Program-made: the position numbers and the translations under genes
Assembly: GCF_032341995.1 (NCBI RefSeq)
Contig: NZ_CP135438.1
Location: 1,647,847 to 1,711,846, forward strand
Direction: 5' to 3'
Source of the DNA: Domibacillus sp. DTU_2020_1001157_1_SI_ALB_TIR_016
Lineage (GTDB): Bacteria; Bacillota; Bacilli; Bacillales; Domibacillaceae
DNA: 64,000 bases
Notes under the pieces: model-generated
What the model was told of the DNA's origin: nothing
Databases searched by the model: none
Seen by the model: only the letters and a program-made list of their open reading frames with translations
Part shown: piece by piece, positions 59,728-64,000 of the stretch
Layout of the letters: each line of letters starts with the position of its first letter
Numbering within the stretch: the first letter of the stretch is position 1

Positions 59728-60738
59728 TTATCCCCAAAATTCATTCAAAGCCGTAAGCATGGCCTTTATATAGCCAATGGAATAAGCAAATCCGATGCTG
59801 GATGAGCTCCATCCTACATTGGAATGTGACCATTTGGCATCTGTATCAGGTGCATCTCCCGCCATAATCGGAACGTGGTCAGGATTGAGACATCCTTCAT
59901 ATCCAACCTTTTTTAGCTCCATCAATATTTTAAACATATTTAAATCGCCATCATCAAGCAGGGATTCTTCAAATGCTTTCGCAGTGGCAAGGCTGCCTCT
60001 CACATTTCTGAAGTGAATAAGAAACAATCTTCCTTTGCGGCCGTAATGATTAATTTCATCAATTACAAGCGGGCTTCCGCCTTCTTCCGCTCTCGTTCCA
60101 ACGCAGTAAATATAGCCGACATTTTTGTTTGGATATTCATCAATGATCCGGTGATACCCAAGACCGCCAAATGGACTGTCCGGGTGTGGTGAATCAGATG
60201 GATGCATGCCGACTTTAACGCCGTAATCCTGTGCAGCAGGAACAATTTCTCTATAGACCTCGTTAAATTTCTTTCTCCATTTTGTGCTTTCTTCAAGCGT
60301 CGGCGTTGCTGCTTGTTCCTTTGTAAAGCTTAAGCTTTCTCCACGGGAGATCGCTCCGCCCCGCTGAATGGCCTGATAAGGAGTAGACAAGCCATAAAAT
60401 ACATCTCCCGCAAAGCGCTGCCGAACGATGTTGATCCCTGCTTCTCCAAATACTTTTACAGCGTTCACAGAATGCTCGATCTCAATCTCACTGCCTGGCT
60501 TTTCATTCATAAAGTCTTCCGAGATATTTGGCAGGGTAACACGGTTAATGTCGAGTCCCCACGAACGAATTCTTTTCCTTTGCTTTAATAAAGCATCCAG
60601 ATCCGGATACCCCTGCTCCTTCACGCCTGGAAACGAAGCACCATTGCCAAAATCAATATAATCGACGCCAAGCTGGCTCATTTGCTTTAAGTCTGTATCT
60701 GAAAGATCAAAGAAATTAGTTGTAACTGAAATGTTCAC
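59728..60738 (-). CDS. UxuA/mannonate dehydratase-family TIM-barrel enzyme
   Basis: A 336-residue enzyme of the UxuA fold: YGVKVGMHPSDSPHPDSPFGGLGYHRI (metal His/Asp), CVGTRAEEGG, LIHFRNVRGSLATAKAFEESLLDDGDLNM and GYEGCLNPDHVPIMAG. These include the metal-binding Cys and His residues of mannonate dehydratase. It is shorter than E. coli UxuA (about 390) and could use another aldonate. GTG 60738 has AGGAGGAG upstream. It lies between gntR and tctC, in one operon. Confidence 0.82.
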   Translation of the reverse strand: MNISVTTNFFDLSDTDLKQMSQLGVDYIDFGNGASFPGVKEQGYPDLDALLKQRKRIRSWGLDINRVTLPNISEDFMNEKPGSEIEIEHSVNAVKVFGEAGINIVRQRFAGDVFYGLSTPYQAIQRGGAISRGESLSFTKEQAATPTLEESTKWRKKFNEVYREIVPAAQDYGVKVGMHPSDSPHPDSPFGGLGYHRIIDEYPNKNVGYIYCVGTRAEEGGSPLVIDEINHYGRKGRLFLIHFRNVRGSLATAKAFEESLLDDGDLNMFKILMELKKVGYEGCLNPDHVPIMAGDAPDTDAKWSHSNVGWSSSSIGFAYSIGYIKAMLTALNEFWG

Positions 60739-60819
60739 TCCATCTCCTCCTCTATCTGTTTGCTGGAAAGCCTCCCGTTACCATTGACGGACACAGTAAA
60801 TCCCTAATAAATAAACCGC

Positions 60820-61560
60820 TTACATTTTCTCGCTTGTACTTTCTTTACCTTCGAGTATTAGAAAGCTTTTAATGGCTTTTTGCCGAACATAATTAAGGTG
60901 ATGATACATAGCTGCGTAGGCAGCCAGAGAATCGCGTTTTTCAAGCGCGTGATAAATATCAAGGTGCTGCTGTATCGTTTCTTTTAAATTTCTTTCTTCC
61001 AGCGGTATCTTTTTTAAAATCTGGCGATGAAATTGCTGCAACGGATGAACCAATCCATTAAATAAAGCATTGTTTGCACTGAGCGCAATAATTCTGTGAA
61101 ATTCTTTATCTTCTTCGGAAGAATCTTCAGTAGGCAGTTCCTTCATACGATCAATCGTTGCTTTTAATTTTTTCAAATCGGCATCGGTTATTTTTTCGGC
61201 AGCCAATGTCACTAATCCAAGCTCCAGCGCTACCCTGATTTCAGTAATGGAAAGCAGGTCTCTCGAAGAAAGCGCTAACATAATCGAGAAAGGCTCACTC
61301 CCAATTTTGTCTGCAAAGAAGGTCCCGTGCCTGGTATGGCGATGAATAAGGCCGATTACTTCCAAGGAAGTTAAGGCTTCTCTAATCACAGGCCGGCTCA
61401 CTTTACAAATTTCCATAAGTTCTACTTCTGAAGGAAGCCGCTCTCCTGGACGAAGATGTCCTTCAATAAGCAAATTGATAATTTCATCGATGACTTGTTT
61501 CGATAACGTTTTTCGGGTCACTGATTTAATTTGAAGCTTTACACTGTCTCCTTCACCCAC
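60820..61560 (-). CDS. FadR-family GntR regulator of the uxuA-like/tct operon
   Basis: A 246-residue paralogue of the 55851 regulator: KTLSKQVIDEIINLLIEGHLRPGERLPSEVELMEICKVSRPVIREALTSLEVIG, then an FCD domain with EEDKEFHRIIALSANN. GTG 61560 has GGGAGG 7-8 bases upstream; a TTG at 61575 overlaps that site. The gene has a consensus promoter covered by the FadR-type operator, so it is likely autoregulated. Confidence 0.88.
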   Translation of the reverse strand: MGEGDSVKLQIKSVTRKTLSKQVIDEIINLLIEGHLRPGERLPSEVELMEICKVSRPVIREALTSLEVIGLIHRHTRHGTFFADKIGSEPFSIMLALSSRDLLSITEIRVALELGLVTLAAEKITDADLKKLKATIDRMKELPTEDSSEEDKEFHRIIALSANNALFNGLVHPLQQFHRQILKKIPLEERNLKETIQQHLDIYHALEKRDSLAAYAAMYHHLNYVRQKAIKSFLILEGKESTSEKM

Positions 61561-61583
61561 TACACTCCCTCCCAACTGTTCTG

Positions 61584-61597
61584 AATAGTCTTACAAT
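61584..61597 (-). promoter_or_regulatory. Second FadR-type operator before the gntR gene
   Basis: Read on the + strand: AATAGTCTTACAAT, in the opposite direction to the copy at 61616-61629, so the two face each other across 18 bp. Confidence 0.6.
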
Positions 61598-61615
61598 AAA
61601 TAATATTCTGTTATT

Positions 61616-61644
61616 ATTGTAAGACAAATTAATTTAACTGTCAA
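61616..61644 (-). promoter_or_regulatory. Promoter with FadR-type operator for the gntR/uxuA-like/tct operon
   Basis: Read on the - strand: TTGACA (61644-61639), 17 bp, TACAAT (61621-61616). The operator ATTTGTCTTACAAT (61629-61616) covers the -10 box exactly as at kdgD. Confidence 0.82.
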
Positions 61645-61715
61645 TTGGATAAATAAAATTATTTTTTTGTGCTGAACGGTTAAAATACTTCATGGGCTTC
61701 TTTTTTTTTGCGCAC

Positions 61716-61750
61716 AAAAAGAACACTATTCAAAAATGAAACAGTGTTCT
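61716..61750 (-). terminator. Terminator of the sensor kinase gene
   Basis: Read on the - strand: AGAACACT, loop, AGTGTTCT, then TTTTGTG. Confidence 0.75.
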
Positions 61751-61795
61751 GAACGGGTGTATATAAGATGATAATGGCAGTTATATAACTCTTTT

Positions 61796-63082
61796 TTAAC
61801 CAAAATGACTGGATGGTTCTTCTTTTAAACTCCACACAGTCTTGGTTTCTTTTCCCTTTAAAGACAAAGCGGCTGGCGGCAGCGAGATTTTGATCGTCGT
61901 TCCTTTGTTTACTTCACTTGAAATGCGCAAATCTCCCTTATGATTTTCAATAATTTTCAAACAGGTCATCAGCCCGAGCCCTGTTCCTTTTTCTTTTGTC
62001 GTATAAAAAGGTTCTCCCAGTGTCGGAATACGTTCTTCTGGAATCCCTACTCCCTGGTCTTTAAAAGAAAGGGTGATATAACCATCTTCACTTTTATGAG
62101 CCCCAACCTCGATAACCCCCCCGCCTGGCATAGCTTCAATCGCATTTTTCAATACATTGATAAATACTTGCTTCAGCTGATTTTCTTCACAAACGATTTG
62201 AGGAAGCTGCATACTGTATGAAAGGTTTATTTGTACATTTTCCATCATCGCTTGTGAATTAATGAGAGAAACTACATCATCCAGCAGCGGCTGGATATTC
62301 ATTTTTTTAAACTTTACTTCATTTGGCTTGGCCAGTACTAAAAATTCACCAATAATAGCATTGATCCGTTCCAATTCCGCTAATACAATCTCTAAAAAAT
62401 CTTTATGCTGATTTGTTTCAGAATGAACCAGCTGGATAAATCCTTTAATAGAGGTAAGCGGGTTTCGGATTTCATGAGCAATACCTGCTGCCAGCTGCCC
62501 GACTACTGCTAGTTTCTCAGATTTCTGCAAAAGAGATTCCGTTTGCTCTCTTTTACACGTAATATCCTTGCCAATATATAGTGTTGCTTCTTTTCCTTCG
62601 AATATAATTTGTAAAGAAGAGAATTCAAAATAAATCTGTTTTAAATTTAAACACGTAAGCTTGCACACCGCGTTTATCAGCGGACGTTGGGGCTGTTTAG
62701 GGACCGCTTCATTTTTTTGTATCTTTTCTAAATACCCTTCTTCAATAAAATCCACAATAGAGCGACCGACAAGATCACTTTTTTGATGGGCACCCAACAT
62801 ATTCTCGGCTGCCTTATTTGCATACAAAATGATATTATTCCGCTGTATAACAACTGATTCAGGAAGCAATTCAATCAACAGCTTATAATTTTCTTCACTT
62901 TGCTTTCTTCTTAACTGATCAAGTTTTAACTTGTCATATTGCAGGCCGACAAACCAGGCAATAAAGGTGGCGATAACCAGGTCGTACACTTCTTTTTCAA
63001 ATGCAGAATTAAAAAAAATTAACTGAATGAAAGTAAAGCATAAGGAAGTGCTAATTAAAATTATTCGGCCAGTCTTTTTCAT
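61796..63082 (-). CDS. PAS-domain sensor histidine kinase, sporulation-kinase type
   Basis: A 428-residue kinase. One or two membrane helices (residues 5-50) precede a PAS domain (LPESVVIQRNNIILYANKAAENMLGA). The HisKA domain has AAGIAHEIRNPLTSIKGF with the phosphoacceptor His; the HATPase domain has NVLKNAIEAMPGG (N box), DQGVGIP (G1) and GTGLGLMTC (G2). The layout matches KinA/KinE-type kinases of Bacillus that feed the Spo0 phosphorelay. No response regulator gene is adjacent, which fits that role. Confidence 0.88.
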   Translation of the reverse strand: MKKTGRIILISTSLCFTFIQLIFFNSAFEKEVYDLVIATFIAWFVGLQYDKLKLDQLRRKQSEENYKLLIELLPESVVIQRNNIILYANKAAENMLGAHQKSDLVGRSIVDFIEEGYLEKIQKNEAVPKQPQRPLINAVCKLTCLNLKQIYFEFSSLQIIFEGKEATLYIGKDITCKREQTESLLQKSEKLAVVGQLAAGIAHEIRNPLTSIKGFIQLVHSETNQHKDFLEIVLAELERINAIIGEFLVLAKPNEVKFKKMNIQPLLDDVVSLINSQAMMENVQINLSYSMQLPQIVCEENQLKQVFINVLKNAIEAMPGGGVIEVGAHKSEDGYITLSFKDQGVGIPEERIPTLGEPFYTTKEKGTGLGLMTCLKIIENHKGDLRISSEVNKGTTIKISLPPAALSLKGKETKTVWSLKEEPSSHFG

Positions 63083-63426
63083 GGGAACTCCCCTTTTAAA
63101 CAGATTAAAAACGAAAGCACTTTATAAGCTACCCGCCACATACTTGCAAACCTTTTCGAAAAGTGAAGGGTATTCCGACCTCCTAGTCTCGATATGAGAA
63201 CAGTATATTCCTATATTGCTATAAACACAGTTAAATGCCTATATTTTTTCTTCGACAAATATCGATCATTTTGTTTCTTCTGACTGTTTTTGTTGTACTT
63301 TGATATGCTAGTGAATAAAAACAAATATACTTACAAAAAAAAAGAAAAGAACACTTAAAGTTCTTTCCTTTAAATAAATAGAGTGAATACCTTATATGTA
63401 TACAACAAACATTAATATAAAGAAAA
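63083..63426. other. Upstream region of the kinase gene
   Basis: It holds a TTCGACA sequence (63251-63257), a perfect Spo0A-box core on the - strand (TGTCGAA), and the terminator of the next gene at 63335-63365. I see no gene. Confidence 0.45.
63335..63365 (-). terminator. Terminator of the 63427-63876 gene
   Basis: Read on the - strand: AAGAAC, loop, GTTCTT, then TTCTTTTTTTTT. The stem is short (6 bp) but the T-run is long. Confidence 0.65.
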
Positions 63427-63876
63427 TCAGCTGTTGCTTCCCGGTAACCATTGTCCATAAATGGGATTAAATGTACCATATGCTCTGAACACACCATTTT
63501 TATAAAACGGCATAAACCCGTATCGTTCAAGCCAGCGATACGCACTTTTCCTTTTTTCATCATCAAATACAACAAATAAATACTCATTTGGTTTTAAGCG
63601 ATATCTGAATTCGAGAATAATATCCAAAGCTTTTTTCAGCCCTTCAAGACCGACTTTCCCGGTTGCTTTCTCTTTTGTACCTCTCGGATTTCGATTCTTC
63701 CACTTGTTCGCTTTCTTTCTCGAATCCGTTATGATAACGGCTGCATTCCAAACGTATACAACTCGATCGGAAACAAATTCTTTTTCACGCCAGAAATAAA
63801 CATGCAGCGACTGCCCATTACTGAGCCCTACCTGATACCGCACCTGGCTTTTTCGTCTTTTTACTAAATCACGCAT
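63427..63876 (-). CDS. Uncharacterised basic protein
   Basis: A 149-residue protein starting at ATG 63876 with AAAGGAG 11 bases upstream. A Lys/Arg-rich N-terminus is followed by beta-strand-like segments (SLHVYFWREKEF, VVYVWNAAVIITD), a linker with many Lys/Arg, an amphipathic helix (LEGLKKALDIILEF) and the ending RWLERYGFMPFYKNGVFRAYGTF, which vaguely resembles the end of an acetyltransferase domain. I do not recognise a family. It is a single gene. Confidence 0.6.
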   Translation of the reverse strand: MRDLVKRRKSQVRYQVGLSNGQSLHVYFWREKEFVSDRVVYVWNAAVIITDSRKKANKWKNRNPRGTKEKATGKVGLEGLKKALDIILEFRYRLKPNEYLFVVFDDEKRKSAYRWLERYGFMPFYKNGVFRAYGTFNPIYGQWLPGSNS

Positions 63877-64000
63877 GTTTTTACAGCTCCTTTGAAGGGG
63901 GAAGATGTTTTTATATTTTCATCTTTCTTATTCATTCCCTCTTTTCTTCCCTGCATGCTAACTCATTGTCTAATTTCTTCATTAAACAAAAAAGACAACC

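Noticed and set aside
63231..63587. A 118-codon frame on the - strand.
   Set aside because: It overlaps the end of the 63427-63876 gene in another frame and crosses its terminator; no ribosome binding site.
1..64000. CRISPR array, tRNA or rRNA genes, prophage.
   Set aside because: No regularly spaced repeats, no tRNA-like cloverleaf with conserved GTTCRANYC, no phage structural genes were noticed.

Overview
The window comes from a low-to-mid GC Gram-positive bacterium of the Bacillaceae type. The signs are strong AGGAGG-like ribosome binding sites, lipobox-type solute-binding proteins, sigma-A promoters, TnrA/GlnR and CcpA type operators, a B. subtilis-like ytmI (cmo/tcy/snd/ribR) operon, a ycb-type glucarate operon, an OpuA betaine transporter and a sporulation-type sensor kinase. 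I see no rRNA, tRNA, CRISPR array or intact insertion sequence. The species cannot be named from this sequence.

About 40 kb (1-40380) is an island for scavenging organic sulfur. It holds: (1) the end of a tau/ssu-type sulfonate transporter with a TauD-like dioxygenase (1-3328); (2) a + strand operon with a NifX-like protein, two NtaA/DszA-type flavin monooxygenases and a complete Dpp-type ABC transporter (5913-14734); (3) a - strand operon joining a second ssu transporter and SsuD to a CoA-transferase, an enoyl-CoA hydratase-like protein and a class II aldolase (22172-15506), preceded by its LysR regulator (22336-23211); (4) a + strand thiol dioxygenase gene (23559-24140); (5) a - strand superoperon, read from 40380 down to 24377, with a third ssu system with duplicated SsuA, a YtlI-like LysR regulator, cmoO-cmoJ-cmoI-snaA-tcyJLMN, two small or unknown proteins and a second GNAT, sndA, a ribR split into two cistrons, and ssuE.

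Two cis-acting signals tie this island together. First, three promoters (before the 5913 operon, the 22172 operon and the dioxygenase) share TTGAAT-N17-CAATTATACAA, followed at the same 17-bp spacing by a -10 box. This looks like the operator of the local LysR regulator. Second, a 21-nt RNA hairpin occurs six times on the - strand. It has compensatory base changes in both stems and is joined directly to an intrinsic terminator in five copies, with an antiterminator arrangement in the sixth. It precedes ssuB (two copies, with a 13-16 codon leader peptide between), ytlI, ribR, the LysR gene and a lipoprotein gene. I do not recognise it as a known riboswitch or protein-binding leader, and it is the best candidate here for an undescribed regulatory system.

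From 40438 to 44163 lies a nitrite assimilation operon (nirB/nasD, nirD/nasE, nirC-like) with a TnrA/GlnR box at an activating position. It is followed by a K+ channel with an RCK domain, an unrecognised protein built of four tandem winged helices, and a two-gene OpuA glycine betaine transporter. From 50194 to 61644 is a sugar-acid region: ycbD-kdgD and gudP-gudD-gntR for glucarate, then a tripartite TctCBA transporter, a UxuA-like enzyme and a second FadR-type regulator. Four promoters here carry the same ATTTGTCTTACAAT-like operator over the -10 box. The window ends with a PAS sensor histidine kinase and a protein of unknown function.

Stretches without recognisable genes are a 1.3-kb degenerate, AT-rich region (4578-5912), a 0.77-kb region with two inverted copies of a GC-rich repeat (14735-15505), and a 0.66-kb AT-rich leader before opuAA.
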